Source: Planctomycetota bacterium (lineage in GTDB: Bacteria; Planctomycetota; UBA1135; UBA2386). From it: a stretch of DNA of 64,000 nucleotides. Under the pieces are notes generated by a model. That model worked only from the letters and a program-made list of their open reading frames with translations. It made no database searches and was not told the origin of the DNA. Each line of letters starts with the position of its first letter. Position 1 is the stretch's first letter. A program made the translations under genes and the position numbers. Positions 55,142-63,817 of the stretch are shown here, one piece after another. The stretch spans positions 1,178,001-1,242,000 of the forward strand of contig JACKHZ010000008.1 of the NCBI GenBank assembly GCA_020638735.1, given 5' to 3'.

Positions 55142-56767
55142 TCACGGCTGATGCAGCGCGTGCCACGCCACCGCCGCGAGCGCGCCGGCGCCGGGCGACC
55201 CGTAGAGCCGCGTCAGCGCGGCCAGCGTCTCTCCGCCGCGGCGGTGCGCCGGCAACCACGGCGGCAGCGGGCGCGGACGGAACGGCGCCTCGACCACCAC
55301 GCGGCGCGGCGCCGCGAGGGCCAGCGTACCGCGCGTGAAGCCGCGGCCGTGGTCGACGTGCGCGTCGGGCGGCACGCCCCACGGCGACGTGCCGAGCCCA
55401 TAGGCGAGCCCGGCCCAGCCGTTCACCACCACCGCGCCGTGCGGCAATGCGGCGATCGTGCGCGCGACGACCGCCCGTTCGCGCGCCAGCACCGCCGGCG
55501 GCGCGAACACCATCGCCGTCAGCGCGCCGTAGACGCGATCGCGCACGACTGCCGCCGCGCGGTCGCAGAAGGTCGCGGCGTCGGCGCCCGCGAGCGGCGC
55601 CTCGAGCAACACCGGCGCGAAGTGCTCACGGCCGAACAACGCCGCGTCCCGCCCGGCGTCGAGGCCCGCGCGCAGGCACGGCTGCAGCGCGCGCCCTCGC
55701 GGGCCTGCCGCCGCCTCGCCCGCCGCCGCCGCGTAGGCCTCCGCGGCCCCCGGGTGGAACGGAACGCGCGCCGCATGCGCCGAGAGCGCGAGGCGCAGCA
55801 ACCGCAGCAGCTCGTCGCGCTGGGGCCAGTCGGCGCAGGTCAGCAGCAGCCGCGGCGCCAGGCACGTCGCGCCGCCGTTGCTGGCGACGAACGCCGCCAG
55901 CTGCGCGGCGACGTGCGCCAGCTCCCGTGCGCGCCACGGACCGGGCACGACGATCACCGGCGAACAGCAGCCGACCTCCGCGGTCAGGTGCTTGCCGGCG
56001 AGCGCCGGATCCGCGCGCAGCGCCCGCCAGGTCGCCAACGCGCCGGTCAGGTGCACCGCGCCGACGCCCGCGTGCCGCGCCATCGCCGCGCCGCGCGCGC
56101 CGTCGCCGTCGCCGATCGCCACCAACCCCGCGGCGAGCAGCGGCGCCAGCGCGCGCGCGAGCACCGGGCGCAACGGCGCGTGCAACGGGCTCGGCTTGAG
56201 CCACGCCGCGCGTCCCTCGAGGAGCACCTGGTGCAGCACGTCGCAGAGCGGCGTCGCGACGACGTTGCCGGCGCCGAGCACGACCGCGACGTCGCCGCGG
56301 CGCGGCGGTGCCCCGGCGCCGCGTTCCATGGCGTGCACCTCGGCGCGGTAGCCGGCGAACAGCACGCGATCGAAGGTGCCGCCGGTCCGCGCCGGCAGCG
56401 CGGCGAACGCACGTTCGCCCGGCGCCGGCGTCAGCAGCGGCGCGGCGACGGCGCGAGGCGTCGGCAGACGCCCGGACGCGAGCCCGGTGTGCAGGCCGTG
56501 CAGCAGTCGCAGCAACCGCGCCGGCGGCAGCGGTCCCGACGCCCACTCCTCGGCGAGCACGACGTCGTCGACGCGACCCCACTTGGCGCGCGCCGACGCG
56601 GCGACGAGCTCCGGCGCGACGTCGACCAGCGCCGCCGCGGTCGCGGCGGCGAGCCCGGCCAGGTCCGCGTGCGGACGTGCGCGCCAGTCGGCAGCCGCGC
56701 GCTGCAGACCGGCGACCACGCGCGCATCGGGTCCGGGCGTTTCGGGCTGGTCGTGACCGGCGGGCAT
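55142..56767 (-). CDS. Aldehyde dehydrogenase family protein
   Basis: A 541-residue alanine/arginine-rich protein with the overall ALDH fold pattern: a cofactor-binding strand GDVAVVLGAGNVVATPLCDV (about residues 158-177), substrate-loop LTAEVGCCSPVIVVPGPW, and a candidate catalytic cysteine in ASNGGATCLAPRLLL. The usual FxNxGQxC sequence is altered, and EVGCCSP replaces ELGGKSP, so it is a divergent member resembling acylating or acyl-CoA-reductase ALDHs. Substrate unknown. It is transcribed away from the Redoxin fusion gene, with 104 bp between starts. Confidence 0.78.
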   Translation of the reverse strand: MPAGHDQPETPGPDARVVAGLQRAAADWRARPHADLAGLAAATAAALVDVAPELVAASARAKWGRVDDVVLAEEWASGPLPPARLLRLLHGLHTGLASGRLPTPRAVAAPLLTPAPGERAFAALPARTGGTFDRVLFAGYRAEVHAMERGAGAPPRRGDVAVVLGAGNVVATPLCDVLHQVLLEGRAAWLKPSPLHAPLRPVLARALAPLLAAGLVAIGDGDGARGAAMARHAGVGAVHLTGALATWRALRADPALAGKHLTAEVGCCSPVIVVPGPWRARELAHVAAQLAAFVASNGGATCLAPRLLLTCADWPQRDELLRLLRLALSAHAARVPFHPGAAEAYAAAAGEAAAGPRGRALQPCLRAGLDAGRDAALFGREHFAPVLLEAPLAGADAATFCDRAAAVVRDRVYGALTAMVFAPPAVLARERAVVARTIAALPHGAVVVNGWAGLAYGLGTSPWGVPPDAHVDHGRGFTRGTLALAAPRRVVVEAPFRPRPLPPWLPAHRRGGETLAALTRLYGSPGAGALAAVAWHALHQP

Positions 56768-56871
56768 CGGCGCCGAGCAGACCCTGCCGTCGGCCGCACG
56801 ACAAGCGCCGGCATCGCCCCCACCACCCGCCGCACCTTTACCGCCGGCTCGGGATGGGGTGTGCTTGCGGC

Positions 56872-58656
56872 ATGCGCCACCTCGCCCGCCACCTCGCGTC
56901 CGTCGCCGTGATGGCGTCCATGCTCGCCGCGCCGCTCGCGGCGCAGCAGGCGGGCGCGGAGCTCGCCGTCGATGCGCGCTTCACCGATCTGCGCTGGCAG
57001 CAGCGCCGGCTGAGCGAGCTCGGCGCGCCACAGGCGACGGTCGTGTTCTTCGCCACCGTCGAGTGCCCGATCGTCAAGCGCTACCTGCCGCGCGTCGGCG
57101 CGCTGGCCCGCGAGTTCGAGGCGCAGGGCGCGGTGTTCGTCGTCGCCAACGTCGGCGCCGACGACGCGCTGGTCGACGCCGCCGCGCAGGTCGCGCTGCA
57201 CGCGCCGGCGTGCGTGTTCGCCAAGGACTTCGACGGCGAGCTTCTGCGCGCCTGCGGCGTCGATCGCTCGGCGACCTGCGTCGTGCTCGACGCCGGACGC
57301 CGCATCGTCTACCGCGGCCGCGTCGACGACCAGTTCGGCTACTCCGGCCAGCGCGAGGCGCCGCGCCGCGACGACCTGCGCGAAGCGCTCGTCGACGTGC
57401 TGGCCGGCCGCGCGGTGGCGACGCCGGGCACCGAGGTGTCGGGCTGCGTCGTCACGCCGCGCGCCGCGATGGCGACGGCGACCGCGGCCGCGCCGACCTT
57501 CACCCGCGACGTGCTGCCGGTGATGCAGCGCCACTGCCAGGAGTGCCACCGCCCGGGCGGCCAGGCGCCGTTCTCGCTGCTCGACGAGGCCGAGGTGCGC
57601 AAGCACTCGTCGATGATCGGCGAAGTCGTCGAGCAGGGCCGCATGCCGCCGTGGTACGGCAGCCAGGCGCACGGCGCGTTCGACAACTTCCGCGGCATGT
57701 CGCCGGCCGAACGCGCGACGCTGCTCGGCTGGCTCGCCGGCGGCCGCCAGCAGGGCGACGCCGCCGACGCGCCGGCAAAGGTCGCGTGGCCCGAGCCGGG
57801 CTGGCGCATCGGCGAACCGGACCTCGTGCTCGAGGTCAAGACGCCGATCCGCATCCCCGCCGACGGCGTGATCCCGTACCGCTACTTCGTGCTGCCGTTC
57901 CACTTCGTCGAGGACACCTGGGTCGAAGCGATCGAGATCAAGCCCGACAACCCGCGCGTGCTGCACCACTGCAACCTGGCGCGCGTCAAGCTCGGCGAGC
58001 GCTTCTCGCAGGAGGGTTTCGTCACCGGCTACGTGCCCGGCGGCGACCCGATGGTGCTCGACCCCGGCACCGCCGTGCGCATGCCGGCCGGCTCGGCGCT
58101 GGCGCTGCAGGCGCACTACGTGACGACCGGCGACAAGGAGATCGACCGGCTCAAGGTCGGCCTGCGCTTCCCGCGCACCAAGGTGCAGAAGGAGCTGAAA
58201 GTGACGATCGCCGCCGACTTCCGCTTCCAGATCCCACCCGGCGCGCGCGCGCACCCGGTCCGGGCGAAGAAGCGCATCCCCGAGGACGCGCTGGGCATCG
58301 GCCTGTTCGTGCACATGCACCTGCGCGGTCGCGACATGCTGGTCACCGCGGCGCCGCCGGAGGGCGAAGACGAGAGCCTGCTGCTGGTGCCCAACTACAA
58401 CTTCGACTGGCAGCAGTCCTACCGCTGGCCGCGGGAAGGGCGCCGCTTCGCCAAGGGCACCGTGTTGCAGGCGCTCGCGCACTACGACAACTCGGCGTTC
58501 AACCCGTTCAACCCGGACCCGAGCGCGACCGTCGGCTTCGGCCTCGAGACGGCCGACGAGATGATGTACGCGTTCCTGTTCTGGGTCGCCGAGCACGAGC
58601 AGCTGGGGCTCGACGTCGACCCGGCCAACGGGCACGTCGTCGGCGGCGAACGATGA
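56872..58656 (+). CDS. Exported Redoxin - cytochrome c - Cu-monooxygenase-like fusion
   Basis: A 594-residue exported protein (signal LARHLASVAVMASMLAAPLA). Residues ~35-190 form a thioredoxin-fold Redoxin domain with VVFFATVECPIVKRYLPRVG; only one active-site cysteine (ECPIVK) is present. Residues ~215-315 hold a c-type haem motif CQECH in RDVLPVMQRHCQECHRPGGQ. The C-terminal ~280 residues resemble type II copper monooxygenases (PHM/DBM): RVLHHCNLARVKLGE and FVHMHLRGRDMLV supply histidines. This fusion occurs in planctomycetes and acidobacteria among others; its reaction is not known. A nearby upstream ATG (56854) is possible. Its stop overlaps the next start by 4 bp. Confidence 0.85.
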   Translation: MRHLARHLASVAVMASMLAAPLAAQQAGAELAVDARFTDLRWQQRRLSELGAPQATVVFFATVECPIVKRYLPRVGALAREFEAQGAVFVVANVGADDALVDAAAQVALHAPACVFAKDFDGELLRACGVDRSATCVVLDAGRRIVYRGRVDDQFGYSGQREAPRRDDLREALVDVLAGRAVATPGTEVSGCVVTPRAAMATATAAAPTFTRDVLPVMQRHCQECHRPGGQAPFSLLDEAEVRKHSSMIGEVVEQGRMPPWYGSQAHGAFDNFRGMSPAERATLLGWLAGGRQQGDAADAPAKVAWPEPGWRIGEPDLVLEVKTPIRIPADGVIPYRYFVLPFHFVEDTWVEAIEIKPDNPRVLHHCNLARVKLGERFSQEGFVTGYVPGGDPMVLDPGTAVRMPAGSALALQAHYVTTGDKEIDRLKVGLRFPRTKVQKELKVTIAADFRFQIPPGARAHPVRAKKRIPEDALGIGLFVHMHLRGRDMLVTAAPPEGEDESLLLVPNYNFDWQQSYRWPREGRRFAKGTVLQALAHYDNSAFNPFNPDPSATVGFGLETADEMMYAFLFWVAEHEQLGLDVDPANGHVVGGER

Positions 58657-59141
58657 GGGGCTTCGAGGTCGTGATGCTGGCGGTGGCGCTGGCAGGCTGC
58701 GCGGCACCGGGGGCCCCGACCACCGGCACCGTGCGCGCGCTGCGCTTCTACCAGTTCCTCAGTGACGGCGCGATGGACCTCGTGCACGGCGGTGGCCGGT
58801 GGCACGACTGCCTGTTCCTGCCCGACGCCGGGGTCGTCTGCTGGATCAACTTCGGCTCCGAGCTCGCGCCGGCGGGCGACGGCCTGGCGCTGCTCGACAC
58901 CGCGACCCTGTTCGCCCACCACAGCACCCTCGAGCACGAGCTCGCGTTGCGGCCGCCGGGTTCGAAGCATGGCGACGAGGCACCGGAGCCGGTGGCCCTC
59001 GACGCCCGACTGGCGGCGCGCATCGTCGCGCTCGCCGACCTGCAGCGACAGCATCAGCAGGCGGCCGCCGCGCTCGCCGCCGACGGCATCGCCGCCGGCG
59101 TGTTCGGCAACGAGGCGAGCCTCGGCGCGCGCGATTTCTGA
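58653..59141 (+). CDS. Small lipoprotein, unknown function
   Basis: A 162-residue protein beginning RGFEVVMLAVALAGCAAP, a lipoprotein signal with lipobox LAGC. The rest is soluble, with two tryptophans and cysteines near GRWHDCLFLPDAGVVCWINF and an alanine-rich helical C-terminus. The ATG overlaps the stop of the Redoxin/cytochrome fusion (ATGA), so the two are likely co-translated and may work together. No family recognised. Confidence 0.75.
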   Translation: MRGFEVVMLAVALAGCAAPGAPTTGTVRALRFYQFLSDGAMDLVHGGGRWHDCLFLPDAGVVCWINFGSELAPAGDGLALLDTATLFAHHSTLEHELALRPPGSKHGDEAPEPVALDARLAARIVALADLQRQHQQAAAALAADGIAAGVFGNEASLGARDF

Positions 59142-59304
59142 GCCCGGCCGACCTTCCCACCCGCTGCGACGAAGCGTCTCTTGCACTCCGGGCGCCGATG
59201 TCGTCCCGTAACGGCTCGCCAAAGCCCCTGCTCGCGCGGCCTCCCGCCGAGGAGACGGAACCACGAATCTCCTGCTGCTGTTCGGAATCGCCGGCCTCGC
59301 AGGC

Positions 59305-60495
59305 TTGTTCGCCGGCAAGCTGTTCCAGCGCCTGCGCATCCCGCGCGTCGTCGGCTACATCGTCGTCGGCGTGCTGCTCGGCAGCTCGGTGACCGACGTC
59401 ATCACGCTGCGCCGCGTCGCCGATCTCGCGCCGTTCACCGACTTCGCGCTGGCGCTGATCGGCTTCATGGTGGGCGGCGAGCTCAAGCGCAGCGTGTTCG
59501 AGCGCTTCGGCAAGCAGATGGTGCTGATCATGCTCGCCGAGGGCCTCGCCGCGTTCGCGCTGGTGACCGGGCTCGTCGAGTTGCTGACCGGCAACCTCGC
59601 GCTGGCGCTGCTGCTCGGCGCGCTGGCGTCGGCGACCGCGCCGGCGGCGACCGTCGACGTGCTGTGGGAGTACCGGTCGCGCGGCCCGCTGACGACGACG
59701 ATCCTCGGCATCGTCGCGCTCGACGACGGGCTGGCGCTGATCCTCTACGGCTTCGCGTTGGCGTTCGCGCGCGCGCTGCTCGAAGGCGACGCGGTGTCGC
59801 TGCACACCGGCCTGCTGGTGCCGCTCGAGCACATCGGCGGTTCGGTGCTGCTCGGCGCAACCGCCGGCTGGCTGGCGGCGGTCGCGGTGCGGCGCCTGTC
59901 GGACCCCGACGACCTGCTGGCCGCGCTGGTGGCGGCGATCCTCGCGGTGGCCGGCCTCGCGGCGTGGCTCGGCATCTCGCTGATCCTCGCCGAGATGACG
60001 CTCGGCGTCGCGCTGACCAACCTCGCGCCGAAGAGCAGCCGGCGCGCCTTCGAGGCGGTGAAGGGCATCACGCAGCCGATCTACGTCCTGTTCTTCGTGC
60101 TGGTGGGTGCGCGCCTGCAGGTCGGCCTGCTGCCGCAGATGGGCCTGATCGGCCTGCTCTACGTCGCCGGCCGGACCGCCGGCAAGATGGGCGGCGCGTG
60201 GCTCGGCGCGACCGCCGTCGGCGCGGCGGACTCGGTGCGCCGCTACCTCGGCTGCGCGCTGTTCTCGCAGGCAGGCGTCGCCGTCGGGCTCGCGCTGGCG
60301 ATCGCCCAGGAGTTCCACGACGGCAGCAGGGAAGCGCAGGAGACGGGTACATTGGTAGTCAACGTGATCGCCGCGACTACCTTCCTGGTGCAGATCATCG
60401 GTCCGCCGTTCGTGAAGTTCGCGATCGCGCGCGCCGGTGAGATCCCCAGCAAACCGCCGGCGGAGGTGCCGGATGAAGAAGCTCCTGGTCCGTGA
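59305..60495 (+). CDS. KefB/CPA2-type cation:proton antiporter
   Basis: A ~396-residue membrane protein with 11-12 helices in the CPA2 (Na+/H+ exchanger) arrangement: RIPRVVGYIVVGVLLGSSVT near the N-terminus, ALIGFMVGGEL, the core ASATAPAATVDVLW with IVALDDGLALILYG (the ion-binding aspartates), and SQAGVAVGLALAIAQEF at the end. It lacks a TrkA-N domain. The start is uncertain: TTG at 59305 is the nearest standard codon. The frame extends to an ACG at 59263 with GGAG eight bases upstream, which would add TNLLLLFGIAGLAG, a natural first helix. It overlaps the CBS-domain gene by 23 bp. Confidence 0.86.
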   Translation: MFAGKLFQRLRIPRVVGYIVVGVLLGSSVTDVITLRRVADLAPFTDFALALIGFMVGGELKRSVFERFGKQMVLIMLAEGLAAFALVTGLVELLTGNLALALLLGALASATAPAATVDVLWEYRSRGPLTTTILGIVALDDGLALILYGFALAFARALLEGDAVSLHTGLLVPLEHIGGSVLLGATAGWLAAVAVRRLSDPDDLLAALVAAILAVAGLAAWLGISLILAEMTLGVALTNLAPKSSRRAFEAVKGITQPIYVLFFVLVGARLQVGLLPQMGLIGLLYVAGRTAGKMGGAWLGATAVGAADSVRRYLGCALFSQAGVAVGLALAIAQEFHDGSREAQETGTLVVNVIAATTFLVQIIGPPFVKFAIARAGEIPSKPPAEVPDEEAPGP

Positions 60496-60958
60496 CCTGC
60501 TGACCCTGTCACCGACGCCGCCGTGCGTGGTGCGCGGCGACGCCGACGCGCGCCTGGTCGTCGAGCGCATGCTGCACGACCGCTCCAAGCGCGAGGTCTA
60601 CCTCGTCGACGAGGCGGGACGGTTCCTGGGCGTCATCCCGCTGCGTCGGCTCGCGCAGCACCTGTTCCACCACGCGGTCCCCGACCGGACGGCGACGCAG
60701 ATGCTCGACCTCGTCAGCGCGCGCAACGCCGGCGACCTGGCGCGCAAGAAGGTCGCCGTCGTGAGACTCGACGACCACATGGACGAAGTGCTCGACGCGA
60801 TGTTCCGCTACCACTTCGACGAGGTGCCGGTGGTCGACGCCGACGGCGTGGTCGTCGGCAGCCTCAACATGCTCGACCTGGTGGCGGCGGCGCACGCGGG
60901 TCACTTCGACGAGCCGCGCGACGCCGGCGCAACCGACGATCGGGAGGCTTCCGGCTAG
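60473..60958 (+). CDS. CBS-domain pair protein
   Basis: From ATG 60473 (GGAGG nearby upstream) a 161-residue protein made of two CBS motifs: first RDLLTLSPTPPCVV through VYLVDEAGRFLGVIPLRRL, second RKKVAVVRLDDHMDEVLDAM through EVPVVDADGVVVGSLNMLDL. CBS pairs bind adenine nucleotides and regulate partner channels or transporters. Its start lies inside the antiporter gene (23-bp overlap), so it is the likely regulatory subunit of that antiporter. It converges with the phosphofructokinase gene, the two ends overlapping by 4 bp. Confidence 0.88.
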   Translation: MKKLLVRDLLTLSPTPPCVVRGDADARLVVERMLHDRSKREVYLVDEAGRFLGVIPLRRLAQHLFHHAVPDRTATQMLDLVSARNAGDLARKKVAVVRLDDHMDEVLDAMFRYHFDEVPVVDADGVVVGSLNMLDLVAAAHAGHFDEPRDAGATDDREASG

Positions 60959-62268
60959 CCGCGCGCCGGGAACACGTCCTGCTCGACGATGTAGCCGTAG
61001 CGGTCGCGGAACGCGGTCGGCGACATGTTGGCGGTCGCGGCGATCGCCGCCAGCCGTTCGGCGTGGTGCATGTCGTCGTGGTCGAGGCGGATCTGGTATT
61101 CACGGGCGACGCGGTAGGCCTCCGACTGCGGGTTGACCGTGCGCACGCGCGGCCGCCCCGTCGCCGGATCGTTGAAGGTGCCGAAGCGCAACGGCACCAG
61201 CTCGCCGCGCTGGATCGTCACCATCGAACCGACCTCGTCACCGTCGGCGTCACTGTCCTGCTTCTTCAACAGGTTGCGCAGGTACTCGATCGCGCCGAAG
61301 CCGAGATCGCGGGTGTACTCGATGTCGAACGGGATCGGCGGCGCCGAGCGCAGCTCGTAGCCGATGTTCTTGGCGACGATCGTCACCTTGTGGCCGCGTT
61401 CGGCGCAGCGCTGCTTGACCAGGTCCGACAGCAGGCGGTGCAGGTGCACTTCGGACAGACGCACGTGGCCGTGGTCGTCGCGCTCGCCGTTGGGCATCGC
61501 GCGGTCGAGGTCCTCCTGCGGGAAGCGCAGGCTGAGGCCTTCGGCGAGCACCGCGACGCCGTAGGGACGGCCGTGCGCGATGCGCTTGTAGATCGCCGCC
61601 TCGAGGATGTCGACGACGTGGTCGAGGCGGATCGGCTTCTGCGCGTCGAAGTCCTCCGGGATCACGGTCAGAGTCGCGCCCGACGACTTGCCGATGCCCT
61701 GCGCGAGGTGGCCGGCCTGGCGGCCCATCGCGACGACGAAGTACCACCGCCGCGTCGTCAGCGCGTCGGTCATCAGGTTGCTGACCTGCTCCGAGCCGAC
61801 GTGGCGCGCGGTCTGGTAGCCGAACGTCGGCACGTCGCCGGGCAGCGGCAGGTCGTTGTCGATCGTCTTCGGCACGTGCGCGACGCGCGGGCGGCCGCCG
61901 GCGGCCGCGGCGACGATCGACGCCGAGTAGCCGGTGTCGTCGCCGCCGATCGTCACCAGCGCGTCGAGGCCGAGCTTCTTGATCGCGGCGACGGTGTTGT
62001 CGAGCGACTCCTTCTTCTTGGTCGGGTTGGCGCGCGACGTGAACAGCACCGAACCGCCCTGCAGGTGGATGCGGCTGACGTCGTCGAGCGTCAGCGGATG
62101 AACGCGCGAGGTGTCGCCGTTCATCAGGTCGGAGAAGCCGTCGGGGATGCCGTAGACCTCCCAGCCGGAGTTGATGGCCTCGATGGTGGCGGCGCAGATG
62201 ACGGAGTTCATTCCGGGCGCGGGGCCGCCGCCGCACAGGATGCCGAGCTTGATCGGAGGGGTGCTCAT
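60955..62268 (-). CDS. Pyrophosphate-dependent 6-phosphofructokinase
   Basis: A 437-residue phosphofructokinase. The N-terminal loop ILCGGGPAPGMN (residues 10-21) and VPKTIDNDL (132-140) are family signatures. At 108-112 it reads GGDDT: aspartate at the second acidic position replaces the glycine of ATP enzymes (GGDG) and marks PPi dependence. MGRQAGHLAQGIG is the conserved fructose-6-phosphate segment. It catalyses the reversible PPi-dependent phosphorylation of fructose 6-phosphate. Length suits the longer PFP group. Start ATG 62268, single gene. Confidence 0.93.
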   Translation of the reverse strand: MSTPPIKLGILCGGGPAPGMNSVICAATIEAINSGWEVYGIPDGFSDLMNGDTSRVHPLTLDDVSRIHLQGGSVLFTSRANPTKKKESLDNTVAAIKKLGLDALVTIGGDDTGYSASIVAAAAGGRPRVAHVPKTIDNDLPLPGDVPTFGYQTARHVGSEQVSNLMTDALTTRRWYFVVAMGRQAGHLAQGIGKSSGATLTVIPEDFDAQKPIRLDHVVDILEAAIYKRIAHGRPYGVAVLAEGLSLRFPQEDLDRAMPNGERDDHGHVRLSEVHLHRLLSDLVKQRCAERGHKVTIVAKNIGYELRSAPPIPFDIEYTRDLGFGAIEYLRNLLKKQDSDADGDEVGSMVTIQRGELVPLRFGTFNDPATGRPRVRTVNPQSEAYRVAREYQIRLDHDDMHHAERLAAIAATANMSPTAFRDRYGYIVEQDVFPARG

Positions 62269-62389
62269 GATCGACCCGCTGGTCTATCCGCCGCCGAGAC
62301 GCGCCGCAACGCGCGCCGCACGCAACCGGATGCAATGCGCGCGCAGCAGCGGCTTGCAATCGCTCCACCGGCTGCGGATCGTCGTCGCC

Positions 62390-62833
62390 ATGCAGACCCT
62401 GACGCAACGCCCTCTGCGCCGCGCGAGCCTCGCGCTGGTGCTGTTCGCGACCGCTGCCTGCGGCGGCGAAGCGGCGGAACAGACCGACTGGAAGAACCGC
62501 GAACTGGCGTGGAAGTACGGCCCGACCACCGGCGCCGGCAGCCCGACGCATCTCGCCGCGACCGGCACCCAGGGCGCGCCGATCGCCAAGGGCTGGAAGG
62601 TGCACCTCGTGGACGGCACCAAGGTCACGGTGCACCCGTTCGAGCTGAGCAAGCAGCACGAGCTGTTCGGCAAGTGCGTGATGGCCGTCGAGCTCTACGA
62701 CAAGCAGAGCCAGAAGATCGAGACGCTGGTGTCGACGCCGATCACGGCGGACGGCGCGACGTTCTCCTTCGACGTCACCGAGGACATCGCCAAGAAGACC
62801 TGGGACGCGATCGTCTGGTTCCGCAAGGTCTGA
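62390..62833 (+). CDS. Small lipoprotein, unknown function
   Basis: A 147-residue protein with a lipoprotein signal, RRASLALVLFATAACGGEAA (lipobox cysteine in TAAC). The mature part has alternating strands (KGWKVHLVDGTKVTVHPFEL, TPITADGATFSFDVTEDIAK) consistent with a small beta-sandwich. No family recognised. It is divergent from the phosphofructokinase gene and ends 4 bp before the converging PqiA-like gene. Confidence 0.72.
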   Translation: MQTLTQRPLRRASLALVLFATAACGGEAAEQTDWKNRELAWKYGPTTGAGSPTHLAATGTQGAPIAKGWKVHLVDGTKVTVHPFELSKQHELFGKCVMAVELYDKQSQKIETLVSTPITADGATFSFDVTEDIAKKTWDAIVWFRKV

Positions 62834-62836
62834 CGC

Positions 62837-63817
62837 TCAGTCGTCGTCGCCGTCTGCTGGTTCGTCGCTGCGCGGCAACCGCCGCAGCAGCACCGAGTCG
62901 AGCAGCGACAGCGCCGCCGCGCCGAGCAGCAGCCACATGCCGGGCAGCGGCGTCGGCGTCGCCAGCGAACCGAGCTTGGTGAACACGATCAGCAGCGCCA
63001 GCGCGAACACGTCGAGCGTCGACCAGCGATCGAGCGCGAGCAGCCGCACGCGCCAACGCGGCGCGTCGACGGCCGCCGCGCGCAGCGTGAGCAGCAGCAC
63101 GAACCGCGCCCCGGGCAGCACGACGACGAAGCCGGTCAGCACCACCGCCAGCCCCCACTGCCCGCTGCGCCACAGCTCGCCGACGCCGTCGAGCAGCGAG
63201 TAGCGATTGGCCCAGAACCACGCCTTCTCGACCTCGAGCAGCGGCTGCACGACGCCGAGCACGTAGAGCGCCGCCGCCGGCGCCGTCAGCAGCAGGCCGA
63301 GGCGAGCGAACGGCCGCGCCGGCTCGGCGCGCGCCGGCACCACCGTGCTCAGCAGCAGCGTCGCCAGCAGCGACAGCAGGATCGCCGCCAGGTAGACGTA
63401 GGCGCCCGCCGCCGCGTGCGCTTCGCTGAGCCAGCCGAGCTGCACCGAGCCGATCACCACGGTGATGACGAAGGCGTCGAGCAGCGACCACTTGCCGAGC
63501 AGTTCGAGCCACTCGACCGCTTCGCGGCGCGTCGACTCCCGCGCCGGCACCAGCCACAGCACGAGGATCGCCACCAGCTTGCCGATCGGGAACAGCACCG
63601 AGAAGCCGAACAGCAGCAGCGCCAGCAGCAGGTTGCCGCTGGTGACGAAGCCCCAGATGCCGGACAGCACCGAGAAGGTCTCGTCGCCGACGAGATTGTC
63701 GAACACCAGCGCTGGCTGCGTGACGCCGATCGCCAGGGTGACCAGCGACAAGAGCGCGAGCAGCGGCACGTCGACGCGGCGCGGGTGTCGCCGCCGCAGC
63801 GACTGGCGCGCGCTCAT
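62837..63817 (-). CDS. PqiA-like inner-membrane protein
   Basis: A 326-residue membrane protein with about eight helices in two similar halves, each of paraquat-inducible-protein-A type (SVLFPIGKLVAILVLWLVPA with LLGKWSLLDAFVITVVIGSV; then GARFVLLLTLRAAAV with ALDRWSTLDVFALALLIVFT). PqiA-type proteins anchor MCE lipid-transport assemblies such as PqiB. No MCE gene is visible in the window. The ATG at 63817 overlaps the stop of the upstream DUF2238-like gene by 4 bp. The cysteine-containing ribbons of E. coli PqiA are not obvious here. Confidence 0.8.
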   Translation of the reverse strand: MSARQSLRRRHPRRVDVPLLALLSLVTLAIGVTQPALVFDNLVGDETFSVLSGIWGFVTSGNLLLALLLFGFSVLFPIGKLVAILVLWLVPARESTRREAVEWLELLGKWSLLDAFVITVVIGSVQLGWLSEAHAAAGAYVYLAAILLSLLATLLLSTVVPARAEPARPFARLGLLLTAPAAALYVLGVVQPLLEVEKAWFWANRYSLLDGVGELWRSGQWGLAVVLTGFVVVLPGARFVLLLTLRAAAVDAPRWRVRLLALDRWSTLDVFALALLIVFTKLGSLATPTPLPGMWLLLGAAALSLLDSVLLRRLPRSDEPADGDDD

